From the NCBI RefSeq assembly GCF_026241225.1, contig NZ_JAPFQP010000003.1, positions 1 through 64,000 on the forward strand: 64,000 nt of DNA, in the 5' to 3' direction. The translations under genes and the position numbers were made by a program. Below are positions 7,413-17,258 of the stretch, piece after piece. Positions within the stretch are counted from its first letter, which is position 1, and every line of letters begins with the position of its first letter. This DNA comes from Lentiprolixibacter aurantiacus (GTDB taxonomy: Bacteria; Bacteroidota; Bacteroidia; Flavobacteriales; Flavobacteriaceae). Under the pieces are notes generated by a model. The model was not told where the DNA came from. It searched no databases and saw only the letters and a program-made list of their open reading frames with translations.

Positions 7413-10226
7413 CTACAGTTGAAGAATGTAGTTTACCAGATTTTCGTCGTGATTTAAGTCCATCTTTTTTCTAAGGCGATAGCGCTTAATCTCCACACTT
7501 CTTGTTGAAATATGCAATAATTGAGCAATTTCTTTTGAAGAAAGGTTAAGCCTCAGGTAGGAACAAAGTCGGATGTCGTTTGGTGTTAAGTTGGGGTGAA
7601 CACTTTTGAGCTTTCCCAGAAATTCACGATCTGCATTATTAAAGGCTTCCTGAAATAATTCCCAATCGTCGTCATGAGTGAGATTACGGTTAATTATTTC
7701 GATTAACTGGCGGGCATTCTCTTTACTATCAGATTCCAGCAATTGTTCCTTCACACGAGTTAAGAGCTCATTCTTTTTGATAATGCTCATGGTAGAAGCA
7801 GCCAGTTCATTGCTTTTATTTTTAAAGTCTTCTTTAAGCTGTTCATTCTTAAGTCGGACAATCTCGCGGTCCTTTTGAAGTTTTAGCAGCTTCATCTCCC
7901 GTTTATTGTCTTTCTCTAATTTTTTTTGTTGTCTTCGAAAATACAGAATATAGGTCCGGTGTATGAACAGTAAAAGAAGTATACCAACAATGGAATATAT
8001 AACTAACATGTAATTCAATAAGTACCAGGGCCTGTTGATTCGGAATTCGTAAGTGGCTGTATTGGCGGACAGGTTATTCCCGATCCTCGCCCTTACCTTA
8101 AAGGTGTAATCTCCATAGGGCAGGTTTTCAAATGAGGCCATAGCCTCCTCTGACCAGGCAGACCATTCGGGGTACATACCCAGCAATTGATATTGGTATT
8201 TGGGCCTAATATATTTGGAGTACTCAGCCACATAAAAACTAAATGCAACATAATTATCTTCAGGGTCAAATTCTCCAGTGTTATTTGGGTTTACTGTTGT
8301 CGCGCCTGAGAAACCAGTCCTTCCGTTACCCTTTTTCACGCCTTCAATAACCACATTAAAATTACCTTCATCCTCATAGCTAATATCTGCGGTCAGGTAT
8401 CCCGAACTTGTTCCGAACAGGAAGTTCCCGGTCTCGTTGGGCATGGCAATCACACTTTCATACCCCATAATACCATTTCTGTCCTTATCCGCCAGGGGTA
8501 TGGTGTTAATAATGGGCGTATTCCCGAAACTATCCATAGCAATATATTGGATACCGGATTTAGTAAATACCCATAAAAGGTCATTTCCCTCATCTACGTT
8601 GAGTTTGCCGGATACATAGGTATCCTTTGTATAAGCCTTGCTAAGAAGACTGTCTCTGGAAAAGGTGCCGGTGTCAAAGTCATATGCAAAAATCCCGGCA
8701 GAGCAACCATAAATCAACTGATCCTGATATTTGACCATGCCTGAATTGTGGCAGATAAGTGTTGTATCTGTGGTTACCTCACTGGCCGTTCTGTATTGTT
8801 CATCCACCTTCACCCGGAATACACCTTTGTATTCGTGGTTTACGAAGACCTCCCCTTTAAACGCCTCAAAATACCTGGAAGAATTATCAAAACCCTCAAT
8901 CTTATTCCTCAGCCCCCAATTGTCCCCTGATTTACTCAATACATACAAACCATCGTAATTGCCCTGAAGCAAAAGTCCCCGCTCTCCGGGTATACGGCCA
9001 ACTTTCCAGGTTCCCGGAATTTGCAGGATACGCCTTGCCCGGTCACCTTCCACAACAAAAGTCCCGGTATGGTGCCCGCAAAAGAGGGTGCCATCAATCA
9101 TATTTAGCGACCATACCTGTCCCTGTGTGCCAGGGATAAGCTGAAACTCCCCCTGAGCATGTAGATTACGGTAGAATAATCCCTGGTTGGTGCCCAAGTA
9201 AAGAATATCTTCCTTAACAGCAGCCGCGTATATACTACCTACAACCCCCCGGTTATCACGAAATACCCGGAAAGGAGATTTAAGGTTTACATAGGCAATT
9301 CCGTTATCCAGGCCCAGCCATAAGTTTTGGTCCATATCCTGAAAAAGTGCCAGAACAGTATTGTTGCGTAGTCCCTTTATCTCGTCAATTTTGTAAACTA
9401 CTCTACCCCTGTCGTCAAGTATAAGCAAACCATTGGAGATAGTTCCCAGGGCTATATGCCCGTCTTCCATTTGCAGGGCACTATAAATGCTGATCTCATC
9501 GAAAAGGGATTCATCTGGCGTACTCCATTTTTCCAGCGAACTCCCTGCCATCTGATAGAAACCGTTGTTACGAGTTAATAAAATGACATTCTCCTCGATT
9601 TCAAATAAGGAAACTATTTCGTCCTGTTGAACTGGCTCATCATCATGCAGGAGTATCTCATCTCCGTTTTCTACTTTATAGAGCCCCTGCCCCATTTTCT
9701 GGAAGTAAACCTGCTGACCTATGGCAAATACTTTGGGAATTCTGCTTTCGGAATCAATTATGGAAAAGGTAGCGCTTGATTTATTGTAGACATAGATACG
9801 GTTGAGGGACTGAAACAAAAGGTAGCCGTTAACCGGAAGGATAGTCCAGAACTCCTCGTCTTCAACCAATTGATTTTTTATGGAGTGGGAAAGGCTTTTA
9901 TACTGTAATATCCCGAAATCATCCGGTTCCCAGTATCCGAATTCCATATAGCAACCAGTGTATATGCGATTATCATCTACATAGACCGAGCGCATTATGG
10001 AACCATTGGGAGAGGGGTATGAAATCCATTTAGCTCCGTTGTAAACCAGCAACCCTTCATTGTTGGCTACAAAAATTCGCTTGTCTGCAGCCTGAGAGAT
10101 GGCCCAGTTCTGATTTTCCGCAGCGTAATCGGCAGGTGCAAAGTTCTGGACAGGAGGAAGTTCCTGTGCCTCAATGCCTGTAAAACAAATCAGGACTATG
10201 AACAGGGATCTGAAGAATATTTTCAT
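7413..10226 (-). CDS. Membrane-spanning sensor-regulator: beta-propeller, Y_Y_Y domain, TM helix, coiled coil and LuxR-type HTH
   Basis: The protein has 937 residues. A signal peptide (MKIFFRSLFIVLICFTGIEA) is followed by a long periplasmic region of about 690 residues with repeated propeller blades, such as NLWLGLDNGIAYVN, as in the sensor part of hybrid two-component regulators. A Y_Y_Y-like domain follows (YQYQLLGMYPEWSAWSEE), then a single membrane helix (MLVIYSIVGILLLLFIH) and a charged coiled coil. The C-terminus is a LuxR/GerE helix-turn-helix (NDIRLCSYLRLNLSSKEIAQ). There is no histidine kinase or receiver domain, so it would pass a periplasmic sugar signal straight to DNA. It lies next to the glycan operon on the same strand, which suggests it controls that operon. 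Confidence 0.85.
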   Translation of the reverse strand: MKIFFRSLFIVLICFTGIEAQELPPVQNFAPADYAAENQNWAISQAADKRIFVANNEGLLVYNGAKWISYPSPNGSIMRSVYVDDNRIYTGCYMEFGYWEPDDFGILQYKSLSHSIKNQLVEDEEFWTILPVNGYLLFQSLNRIYVYNKSSATFSIIDSESRIPKVFAIGQQVYFQKMGQGLYKVENGDEILLHDDEPVQQDEIVSLFEIEENVILLTRNNGFYQMAGSSLEKWSTPDESLFDEISIYSALQMEDGHIALGTISNGLLILDDRGRVVYKIDEIKGLRNNTVLALFQDMDQNLWLGLDNGIAYVNLKSPFRVFRDNRGVVGSIYAAAVKEDILYLGTNQGLFYRNLHAQGEFQLIPGTQGQVWSLNMIDGTLFCGHHTGTFVVEGDRARRILQIPGTWKVGRIPGERGLLLQGNYDGLYVLSKSGDNWGLRNKIEGFDNSSRYFEAFKGEVFVNHEYKGVFRVKVDEQYRTASEVTTDTTLICHNSGMVKYQDQLIYGCSAGIFAYDFDTGTFSRDSLLSKAYTKDTYVSGKLNVDEGNDLLWVFTKSGIQYIAMDSFGNTPIINTIPLADKDRNGIMGYESVIAMPNETGNFLFGTSSGYLTADISYEDEGNFNVVIEGVKKGNGRTGFSGATTVNPNNTGEFDPEDNYVAFSFYVAEYSKYIRPKYQYQLLGMYPEWSAWSEEAMASFENLPYGDYTFKVRARIGNNLSANTATYEFRINRPWYLLNYMLVIYSIVGILLLLFIHRTYILYFRRQQKKLEKDNKREMKLLKLQKDREIVRLKNEQLKEDFKNKSNELAASTMSIIKKNELLTRVKEQLLESDSKENARQLIEIINRNLTHDDDWELFQEAFNNADREFLGKLKSVHPNLTPNDIRLCSYLRLNLSSKEIAQLLHISTRSVEIKRYRLRKKMDLNHDENLVNYILQL

Positions 10227-10342
10227 AGCATGCCACCAGGGTAAGTTTAAAATCCCGGTAATTCAATGGGAAGTTAAGAAAAAGCAGCTAAAGTAAGGCT
10301 ATAGAGTACCCTAATGGCCTGTATTCCGGATGTAGCACCATA

Positions 10343-11113
10343 TCAGATTTCAAAAGTCAGGCCCATACTTAGCAAGGAAGAATACTCGCTGTCTCCGGCA
10401 GGTGTCAGGCTATTCAGGAAATAGTTGAACAAACCGGAAAATTTCAATTTTTTGGTAATGGGAACCTCGGCCTTGAATTGCTGCAATATTCTATAATTAT
10501 TGAAATCACGATATAAAGGTTGATAATAAATGGTATTGGTAAGGTCGAGGCGATTATCGGCAAGGCTGATCGAAACTGACAGGTAGGAACTGTTACGGTG
10601 GTTGTATAGCTTCAGGCCAAAATCATCGCTTTCTTCAACCTCATACATATAGGAATTCCCCATGTACGCTTTTATATCGTCCGTGGAAATAAATTTCAAG
10701 CGAATGCCAGCCCCCAGGAGGTTGCGGGAATTGATAGAGAGCAGTTCATTGTTCTGACTCTGCACAAAACCTTCCAGTCTCACTAAATCCGAAAGTTTCT
10801 GGTTGTATCGGACGTGAAAGAACCAGGAGTTCTGAAAATCCTGGGCCCTACTGCGGGCAAGGTTAAAATTGCCTATAAAATAAAGGATCCCTTTGTAGTT
10901 TTTAGTTTTCCACTGGGTAGATAAACCACTGCCAACCTGAAGGAGGTAGGCACCATCATTGTCGGAGTAACTGAACCAAAGGTCCGACTTCAAGACAAAG
11001 CGCAGTGAATCGGTCTGCATGCGCCTGGATTCAATGTTGACCAGCTGGCTTAATAGAATTGAATGCCATAAAAAGGCAAGTAAAAATAGGAATGTGCTCA
11101 GGGTTGGTTTCAA
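10343..11113 (-). CDS. DUF481-family outer-membrane protein
   Basis: The protein has 256 residues with an N-terminal signal peptide (FLFLLAFLWHSILLSQ). The rest is a run of amphipathic beta strands ending LLSMGLTFEI, with an aromatic near the C-terminus as is usual for outer-membrane barrels. Patterns such as FVLKSDLWFSYSDNDG and NSWFFHVRYNQKLSDLVRLE match the DUF481 family, sometimes annotated as salt-induced outer-membrane proteins. Its function is not known. It is transcribed away from ppdK and lies upstream of the regulator gene with a 116-bp gap, so co-transcription is possible but not shown. Confidence 0.72.
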   Translation of the reverse strand: MKPTLSTFLFLLAFLWHSILLSQLVNIESRRMQTDSLRFVLKSDLWFSYSDNDGAYLLQVGSGLSTQWKTKNYKGILYFIGNFNLARSRAQDFQNSWFFHVRYNQKLSDLVRLEGFVQSQNNELLSINSRNLLGAGIRLKFISTDDIKAYMGNSYMYEVEESDDFGLKLYNHRNSSYLSVSISLADNRLDLTNTIYYQPLYRDFNNYRILQQFKAEVPITKKLKFSGLFNYFLNSLTPAGDSEYSSLLSMGLTFEI

Positions 11114-11320
11114 AATCAGTTTTGTTTTGATTGGCTGGAATTAAAGGTATTGTTTTTCCCTCATTTTCCCCGCAGGCCTTTACAAAAACCGGAAAAACAG
11201 GAATATTGGGTGACTTAAGTTACACAGTCAAAGGTATTTATATGAATATGATAATTGTCATGAAAATCACACAAATATGGGCTTAATTTCGAGCACAATT
11301 AAACAACAGAAGTAATATCC
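11114..11320. other. Divergent intergenic region between the DUF481 gene and ppdK
   Basis: These 207 bases must contain both promoters because the genes point away from each other. The ppdK-proximal part is AT-rich. I found no exact TAnnTTTG box with a properly spaced TTG, so no promoter is placed. Confidence 0.4.
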
Positions 11321-14053
11321 ATGGAAACACTTACACCCGTAAAAGCCCGAGTATTTAAATTCGGAAACAAACAAGCAGACGGAAATGGAACAATGCGCAA
11401 TCTCCTGGGAGGAAAGGGCGCAAACCTGGCAGAAATGAGCGCCATAGGCATTCCGGTGCCCCCTGGCTTTACAATAACCACAGAAGTATGTACAGAGTAC
11501 AACGATCTTGGAAAGGAGACCGTAGTAGGCTACCTTAAAGATGAGGTCACGGAAGCCGTCCGGGAGATAGAAATGCAGATGGGAACTAAATGGGGCGATA
11601 CCAACAACCCCCTTTTATTATCCGTAAGGTCGGGAGCCCGGGTATCCATGCCGGGAATGATGGACACCGTACTCAATCTGGGATTAAATGACGAGGCCGT
11701 AATTGGTCTGGCCAAAAAAACAGGAAATGAACGTTTTGCGTGGGATTCCTACCGCAGGTTTATTCAGATGTATGCCGGTGTGGTAATGGGGATGAAACCA
11801 GAATCCAAGGATGATGTGGATCCCTTTGAAGAAGTCATCGATAACCTCAAAGAGAAACGACATATTGAACTGGACACCCAATTTACCGTTCAGGATTTGC
11901 AGGATCTTGTATTCGACTTTAAAGACATCATAAACAAACGCACGGGCAGGCAATTCCCAACAGATCCCTGGGAGCAACTCTGGGGTGCTGTAACAGCCGT
12001 ATTTGATAGCTGGAATGGGGCACGGGCGTTGTATTATCGAAAGATCCATGGGTATCCGGCCGACTGGGGAACTGCGGTGAATGTACAGGCCATGGTATTT
12101 GGCAATATGGGGAATGACTCCGCCACAGGTGTATGCTTTACCCGGGATGCGGGAAGTGGTGAGAACGTATTTAACGGGGAATACCTGATCAACGCCCAGG
12201 GCGAAGATGTGGTAGCCGGAGTACGTACACCTCAGCAAATTACCAAACTTGGATCCCAGCGTTGGGCAGAACTGGCGCAGGTATCTGAGGCCGACAGGAA
12301 AAAGGAATATCCTTCCCTGGAAGAGATCATGCCTGAAATGTATCAGGAACTGGATGGGTATCAAAAGACCCTGGAGGCCCATTACCGGGATATGCAGGAT
12401 ATGGAATTTACCATTCAGAAAGGTAAATTATGGATACTGCAGACCCGTAACGGGAAGCGCACAGGGGCTGCCATGGTGAAAATTGCCGTGGATTTAATGA
12501 AAGAAGGCGTTATCAGCGAGACTGAAGCTCTGATGCGCATGGAGCCTAATAAACTGGATGAGTTGTTGCACCCTGTTTTCGATACGAAAACCATAAACCA
12601 GGAAGATATTATTGCACAGGGGTTACCAGCCTCTCCCGGAGCGGCAACCGGTCAGGTTGTATTTTTTGCCGACGAGGCTGGCAAGTACAAAAATACGATC
12701 CTTGCCCGTATCGAAACTTCCCCTGAGGACCTTGAAGGGATTAACATCGCCAAGGGTATCCTTACCGCCAGGGGCGGTATGACCTCCCACGCGGCGGTTG
12801 TTGCTAGAGGACTGGGGAAATGCTGTGTATCCGGTGCCGGTGCAGTAAAGATCGATTACAAGAACAGGAAATTTGAAGTAGACGGTCGCGTATTCCAGGA
12901 AGGCGACTGGATCTCTCTGAACGGATCAACAGGTAACATCATTGACGGCAAAGTACCTACCAAGGAACCCGAACTCAGCGGTGAATTTGGCGAAATCATG
13001 GCGTTGGCAGATAAATACCGAAAAATGCAGGTAAGGACCAATGCAGATACCCCTAAAGATTCTAAAGTGGCCAGGACATTTGGCGCGGAAGGTATTGGGT
13101 TAACCCGAACCGAGCATATGTTCTTTGAAGGAGATCGTATTGTTGCTATGCGTGAAATGATCCTCGCCAGTACGGAAAAAGGTAGAAAAAAGGCATTAAC
13201 TAAATTACTGCCCATGCAGCGGGGAGATTTTGAGGCCATTTTCGAGGCTATGGAAGGCTTGCCCGTAACGATACGATTACTGGATCCACCCTTGCACGAG
13301 TTTATACCTCACCAATTAGCGGCTCAAAAGGAAGTAGCAGATCAGCTGCATATTTCTGTGGCTGCGGTAACCAGCAAGGTGGCTGAGTTGCACGAATTTA
13401 ACCCGATGATGGGACACAGGGGATGCCGACTGGGGAATACCTACCCGGAAATTACAGAAATGCAGGCCACAGCCATAATTGAGGCAGCGCTGAACCTTAA
13501 GAAAAGAGGCGTAAAGGCAAGACCTGAAATTATGGTGCCCCTTGTAGGTACGGTAAGCGAATTCCTGGAGCAAAAACGAATAATTCAGGAGACCGCGGAA
13601 CAGGTTTTTGCCAAGCGAAAAGACCGCATTGATTATTCTATAGGAACCATGATTGAAATCCCACGTGCAGCGCTTATTGCAGATAAGATCGCAGCGCATG
13701 CCGATTTCTTCTCCTTTGGAACCAATGACCTTACCCAGATGACCTACGGTTATTCACGGGATGATGCCGGCAAGTTCCTGGGCATATACCAGAACAAGGG
13801 CTTGCTTACTTCTGATCCGTTTGAGATCCTGGATCAGGAAGGCGTTGGACAACTGGTCACCATGGGTGCTGAGCGCGGAAGGGCTACCAAGCCAAACCTC
13901 AAGGTAGGTATTTGCGGGGAGCACGGTGGAGAACCCAACTCCGTGGCTTTCTGTCACCGAAACAAGCTGAATTATGTAAGCTGTTCACCTTTCAGAGTAC
14001 CTATTGCACGTGTAGCAGCGGCGCAGGCGGCTATTGCAGAGGAACAGGCTTAG
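11321..14053 (+). CDS. ppdK: Pyruvate, phosphate dikinase
   Basis: The protein has 910 residues, the usual length for this enzyme, which interconverts pyruvate, ATP and phosphate with phosphoenolpyruvate, AMP and pyrophosphate in the cytoplasm. The N-terminal ATP-grasp part begins LLGGKGANLAEMSAIGIPVP. The swivelling phosphohistidine domain has GGMTSHAAVVARGLGKCC with the phospho-acceptor His490. The C-terminal PEP-binding barrel has IGLTRTEHMFF, a MIEIPRAAL stretch and VGICGEHGGEP with the catalytic Cys865. The full set of domains is present and intact. In this group it usually serves gluconeogenesis or pyrophosphate-linked glycolysis. It stands alone, and a strong hairpin follows its stop codon. 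Confidence 0.97.
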   Translation: METLTPVKARVFKFGNKQADGNGTMRNLLGGKGANLAEMSAIGIPVPPGFTITTEVCTEYNDLGKETVVGYLKDEVTEAVREIEMQMGTKWGDTNNPLLLSVRSGARVSMPGMMDTVLNLGLNDEAVIGLAKKTGNERFAWDSYRRFIQMYAGVVMGMKPESKDDVDPFEEVIDNLKEKRHIELDTQFTVQDLQDLVFDFKDIINKRTGRQFPTDPWEQLWGAVTAVFDSWNGARALYYRKIHGYPADWGTAVNVQAMVFGNMGNDSATGVCFTRDAGSGENVFNGEYLINAQGEDVVAGVRTPQQITKLGSQRWAELAQVSEADRKKEYPSLEEIMPEMYQELDGYQKTLEAHYRDMQDMEFTIQKGKLWILQTRNGKRTGAAMVKIAVDLMKEGVISETEALMRMEPNKLDELLHPVFDTKTINQEDIIAQGLPASPGAATGQVVFFADEAGKYKNTILARIETSPEDLEGINIAKGILTARGGMTSHAAVVARGLGKCCVSGAGAVKIDYKNRKFEVDGRVFQEGDWISLNGSTGNIIDGKVPTKEPELSGEFGEIMALADKYRKMQVRTNADTPKDSKVARTFGAEGIGLTRTEHMFFEGDRIVAMREMILASTEKGRKKALTKLLPMQRGDFEAIFEAMEGLPVTIRLLDPPLHEFIPHQLAAQKEVADQLHISVAAVTSKVAELHEFNPMMGHRGCRLGNTYPEITEMQATAIIEAALNLKKRGVKARPEIMVPLVGTVSEFLEQKRIIQETAEQVFAKRKDRIDYSIGTMIEIPRAALIADKIAAHADFFSFGTNDLTQMTYGYSRDDAGKFLGIYQNKGLLTSDPFEILDQEGVGQLVTMGAERGRATKPNLKVGICGEHGGEPNSVAFCHRNKLNYVSCSPFRVPIARVAAAQAAIAEEQA

Positions 14054-14076
14054 GGCTTCGTTTTTGTAGGAATTTT

Positions 14077-14116
14077 ACAGGGGCATTAATACATTTCGGT
14101 GTATTTTTGCCCCTGT
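14077..14116. terminator. Strong stem-loop after ppdK
   Basis: ACAGGGGCA (14077-14085) pairs perfectly with TGCCCCTGT (14108-14116). After a TT/TT internal mismatch, AATACA (14088-14093) pairs with TGTATT (14100-14105) around a six-base loop. It begins 24 bases after the ppdK stop and ends before the phosphatase start, so it is probably a terminator. It lacks a long T run on the plus strand. Confidence 0.6.
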
Positions 14117-14128
14117 ATTGTTAGGTAT

Positions 14129-14869
14129 ATGTGGGAAATCTTTCATAAAAAGCGTTATCTGGCCGACTATCTCGGAGGATTTGTGGATATGCATAACCAT
14201 ATCCTTCCGGGAATAGATGACGGGGCAAAGACGGTGGAGGATTCCTTAAAACTTATCAGGGGATTTCAGGAATTGGGAATCAACCGGTTTATTGCTACCC
14301 CGCATATCATGCAGGATTATTATCCCAATACACCTGCTACAATTAAGAGCTCCAGGAACCTCCTGGCGAACCAGTTGCTTGCCAATAAAATGATCGATGT
14401 AGTATTGGAAGCTGCTGCCGAGCATATGCTGGACAGTAATTTTGAGAATCTTTTGAAGGAAGGGGAAGTAATGCCAGTCAGGAATAAGTATCTGCTGGTA
14501 GAAATGTCCTTCTACCAGGAAACCCGGAATGTTGAAACGGACCTGGCCGCTGTTTTTGACGCCGGTTACATTCCAATCATGGCGCATCCTGAACGTTATT
14601 CATATTTGCACACGGACTTAAAAAATTACGAAGTATACAAACGAAACGGGGTGTTATTCCAGGTAAACCTCTTGTCGCTAGCGGGCCAATACGGTAAGCG
14701 CATACAGGAGAAGGCAAAAGAACTTGCGGAAGCCGGTTATGTGGACTTCCTGGGCTCGGACGTACACCATGTACAACAGTTGGATGTGATTAAGGAAACG
14801 AAGTTATCCCGGGAAGAGTTATCCTTGTACCTGCCCTTACTAGAGCAAACAATCGCAAACTTCTATTAA
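14129..14869 (+). CDS. CpsB/CapC-type capsule tyrosine-protein phosphatase (PHP fold)
   Basis: I start it at the ATG at 14129 (MWEIFHKKRY), giving 246 residues. An upstream in-frame start at 14099 would sit inside the ppdK hairpin. The metal-binding motifs of the PHP fold are visible: VDMHNHILPGIDDGA near the start, ATPHIM, MAHPERY and DFLGSDVHH near the end. These enzymes are manganese-dependent phosphatases that remove phosphate from the tyrosine tail of Wzc-type kinases and so control capsule length and export. The target kinase gene lies immediately opposite, and the two stop codons overlap (14866-14869). Confidence 0.88.
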   Translation: MWEIFHKKRYLADYLGGFVDMHNHILPGIDDGAKTVEDSLKLIRGFQELGINRFIATPHIMQDYYPNTPATIKSSRNLLANQLLANKMIDVVLEAAAEHMLDSNFENLLKEGEVMPVRNKYLLVEMSFYQETRNVETDLAAVFDAGYIPIMAHPERYSYLHTDLKNYEVYKRNGVLFQVNLLSLAGQYGKRIQEKAKELAEAGYVDFLGSDVHHVQQLDVIKETKLSREELSLYLPLLEQTIANFY

Positions 14870-17238
14870 GAAGCTTTACGAAATTGCCACCATTTTTTCT
14901 TCTTGTTATATCCATATCCATAACTGCCTCCATAACCGAGATCCGCAGCCTTAACATTGTTAACAATAAAGGCAAGATTAGTAATTTTTCCCTCTTTCTT
15001 AACTTTAATAGGATAGTCAATCACTCGCTTCTCGGTATAAGCAGCCTTGGTAACATATAATGTCTGATCGGCATACTTAGCTATGGAAATAGTGTCGGCT
15101 ACCAGCATCATAGGTGCTGAATCAATAATAATATAGTCGTACTTTTCAGAAACCTTATCAAATAAGTACCCAAGGCGTTCACTTAGGATAAGTTCTGCTG
15201 GGTTTGGCGGTATTTTACCCGAGAATATCACATCAACAGAAATCCCTTCTATCTCGTGGCTGCTGACAATTTCATTCAAGCCTATTGATTTGTTGTGAAG
15301 GTATTCCGTTAATCCCTTATTTTGGGATCCCATTTCCCTATCTGCCTCTTTTTTCAGCTTTCCATAAAAATTTCCCAAACTGGGGTTTCGTATATCGGCC
15401 CCAATTAAAAGGACCTTTTTGTTCGAGGTGGCTATGATTAAAGCCAGGTTAGACGCAATCAGGGTTTTGCCTTCACCCGATATGCTGGAAGTAATCAAAA
15501 CGGTTTTTCCAGTGGTCTTTTTAAGTTTATCCGAAAGCACATAATCTAGGTTAGTTCGCAATATCCGGATAGCCTCGGCAAAGGTTGAACGGTCTTTTAA
15601 CCTTACCAGCTTGCGGTCTTTTTTACCTAGTTTTGGGAGTTCACCTAAAATCGGCACATCCCCAACAATGCGCTCCAGGTCAATCTTACTGTGAATTTTA
15701 GTATCGAGGAGGTCATTTATGTAAATAATTCCAAAAGGTATAAGCATTCCAAGAAAAATAGCGGCTAAATAGATCAGTTTTGGATCAAGACCTACGGTCC
15801 CTCCCAGGGAATATGCCGAGTCAATCACTATAATATTGGGCTCCGTAGAGGCAAAGGCAATTTGTGACTCCTCACGTTTTTGTAATAAATACAGGTAAAG
15901 CGCCTCTTTGGTTTCCTGCCTTCTTGTTATATCTCGTAACGTCCTTTCATTCCTGGGAGCTGAATACAGGCGTGAATTAATGGTAGCCATTCGCTGGCTA
16001 AGGCTATTTGCCTGCAAATTCAGGTTGTTCGTTGCGCTATTCAGGCTGGATTCGATGTTCTGCCTTAGGGTTTGCAGGGACTGGTCCAGGCTACGGACCA
16101 TTGGATTGCTCTCACTGGAACTTTCCAGTATCCTCCTTCGCTGCTCCACTAGTGAGTTATAGGTTGTGGTAGCCTCAGCGATACCTCCTCCCAATTCTTC
16201 CAATGTGGGCAAAATGTCATTTCCCTGTGAAGTTTCCACGATGCCTTTTAAGGAACGGGCCATTTCCAGCTGAATTTGCACGCCCTGTAACTGACTTTCC
16301 ACCTCTACCCCCTCAGACATATTCAGGGCGGATTGAGAACCGATATCCGTGACCCGCCTGTCCGATTTAAAATCCTCGGCTGTGGAATCAACCGCTGAAA
16401 GATCTGAATAAATGCTAATGATTCGCTGGTCTATAAAATCAGAAGTACGATCAGCTGTAATTCTCTTAGCATTTATCGTGCTGACGTTATGTACCCGAAC
16501 CAGTTCATTAATGATATCTTTTCCTTTTTGAAGAACTGGATCTGCTAAAAAGACGTCCAATACACTCGATCCTGGCTGTACTGGTAAGATTTGCATGCGA
16601 TTACGATAGGAATAGGCCGTAAAGAAAACCGAACGCAATTCAACACGGTATCGATTACCATATAAGGAGGAATAATCACTGTAGTTAGGAGTAATTACCA
16701 TGCCTCCAACGGGGGTCTCCACACTGGAACCAAACTTATAAACTTTGTAATCTCCATCATATTTATTAGCTAATCCAAAGGTTTCGTTTGAGGATATCCT
16801 AATAAAAAAAGTATAATTGGACTGATTTATTATTGAATCCGGGGCTATAAAATTTACGGTAAAAGGCCTGTTTTTATAAATTTCGGAGTCGATTACCTGG
16901 CCAAGTCCAAATACTTTTAAATTTAGTCCCAAGTTCTTTACAACTTCCATGAAATTTCCTTGAGAACTTAGTCCAAGGATTTCATCTTCAATAGCATAGC
17001 TACCTTCATCTGAAAGAATATCCAGGTCGCTAAAAACATCAAACTCAGAAGACTCATTATTCCGGACTTTTATAGATGCCTGTGCCAAATATTGAGGCAC
17101 ATCATAACGAACAATTATATAAGCTGTTATTAGCCCAATAATTGGGGTAATAATGAACCATTTAGTTTGACGCGTATAATTTCTAAGTGATTCTTTAAAT
17201 TGGGTAGTGAACGAAAACTCTTTTCTTGTTTCTTCCAT
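14866..17238 (-). CDS. Wzc-like polysaccharide co-polymerase with BY-type tyrosine kinase domain
   Basis: The protein has 790 residues. An N-terminal membrane helix (about 28-46) and a Wzz-like periplasmic part with coiled coil (about 60-500) lead to a second helix (LAAIFLGMLIPFGIIYI). The cytoplasmic kinase domain has Walker A (SSISGEGKTL, near residue 588), a Walker A'-like KVLLIGADIRNP and Walker B YDYIIIDSAPM. The tail is tyrosine-rich (YGGSYGYGYNKKKKWW), the usual autophosphorylation cluster. In Walker A' the first aspartate is replaced by glycine (normally D-x-D). It would work with Wza to polymerise and export the capsule. The wza-like gene lies 20 bp upstream in the same operon. Confidence 0.9.
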   Translation of the reverse strand: MEETRKEFSFTTQFKESLRNYTRQTKWFIITPIIGLITAYIIVRYDVPQYLAQASIKVRNNESSEFDVFSDLDILSDEGSYAIEDEILGLSSQGNFMEVVKNLGLNLKVFGLGQVIDSEIYKNRPFTVNFIAPDSIINQSNYTFFIRISSNETFGLANKYDGDYKVYKFGSSVETPVGGMVITPNYSDYSSLYGNRYRVELRSVFFTAYSYRNRMQILPVQPGSSVLDVFLADPVLQKGKDIINELVRVHNVSTINAKRITADRTSDFIDQRIISIYSDLSAVDSTAEDFKSDRRVTDIGSQSALNMSEGVEVESQLQGVQIQLEMARSLKGIVETSQGNDILPTLEELGGGIAEATTTYNSLVEQRRRILESSSESNPMVRSLDQSLQTLRQNIESSLNSATNNLNLQANSLSQRMATINSRLYSAPRNERTLRDITRRQETKEALYLYLLQKREESQIAFASTEPNIIVIDSAYSLGGTVGLDPKLIYLAAIFLGMLIPFGIIYINDLLDTKIHSKIDLERIVGDVPILGELPKLGKKDRKLVRLKDRSTFAEAIRILRTNLDYVLSDKLKKTTGKTVLITSSISGEGKTLIASNLALIIATSNKKVLLIGADIRNPSLGNFYGKLKKEADREMGSQNKGLTEYLHNKSIGLNEIVSSHEIEGISVDVIFSGKIPPNPAELILSERLGYLFDKVSEKYDYIIIDSAPMMLVADTISIAKYADQTLYVTKAAYTEKRVIDYPIKVKKEGKITNLAFIVNNVKAADLGYGGSYGYGYNKKKKWWQFRKAS

Positions 17239-17258
17239 TAAAAGCTAGCTTATAACGC

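Noticed and set aside
10227-10342. Possible RNA gene between the regulator and the DUF481 gene
   Set aside because: No cloverleaf, no conserved loop and no strong hairpin was seen in these 116 bases.
14099-14128. Upstream start for the capsule phosphatase
   Set aside because: It lies inside the loop and right arm of the ppdK hairpin. The ATG at 14129 gives the standard N-terminus.
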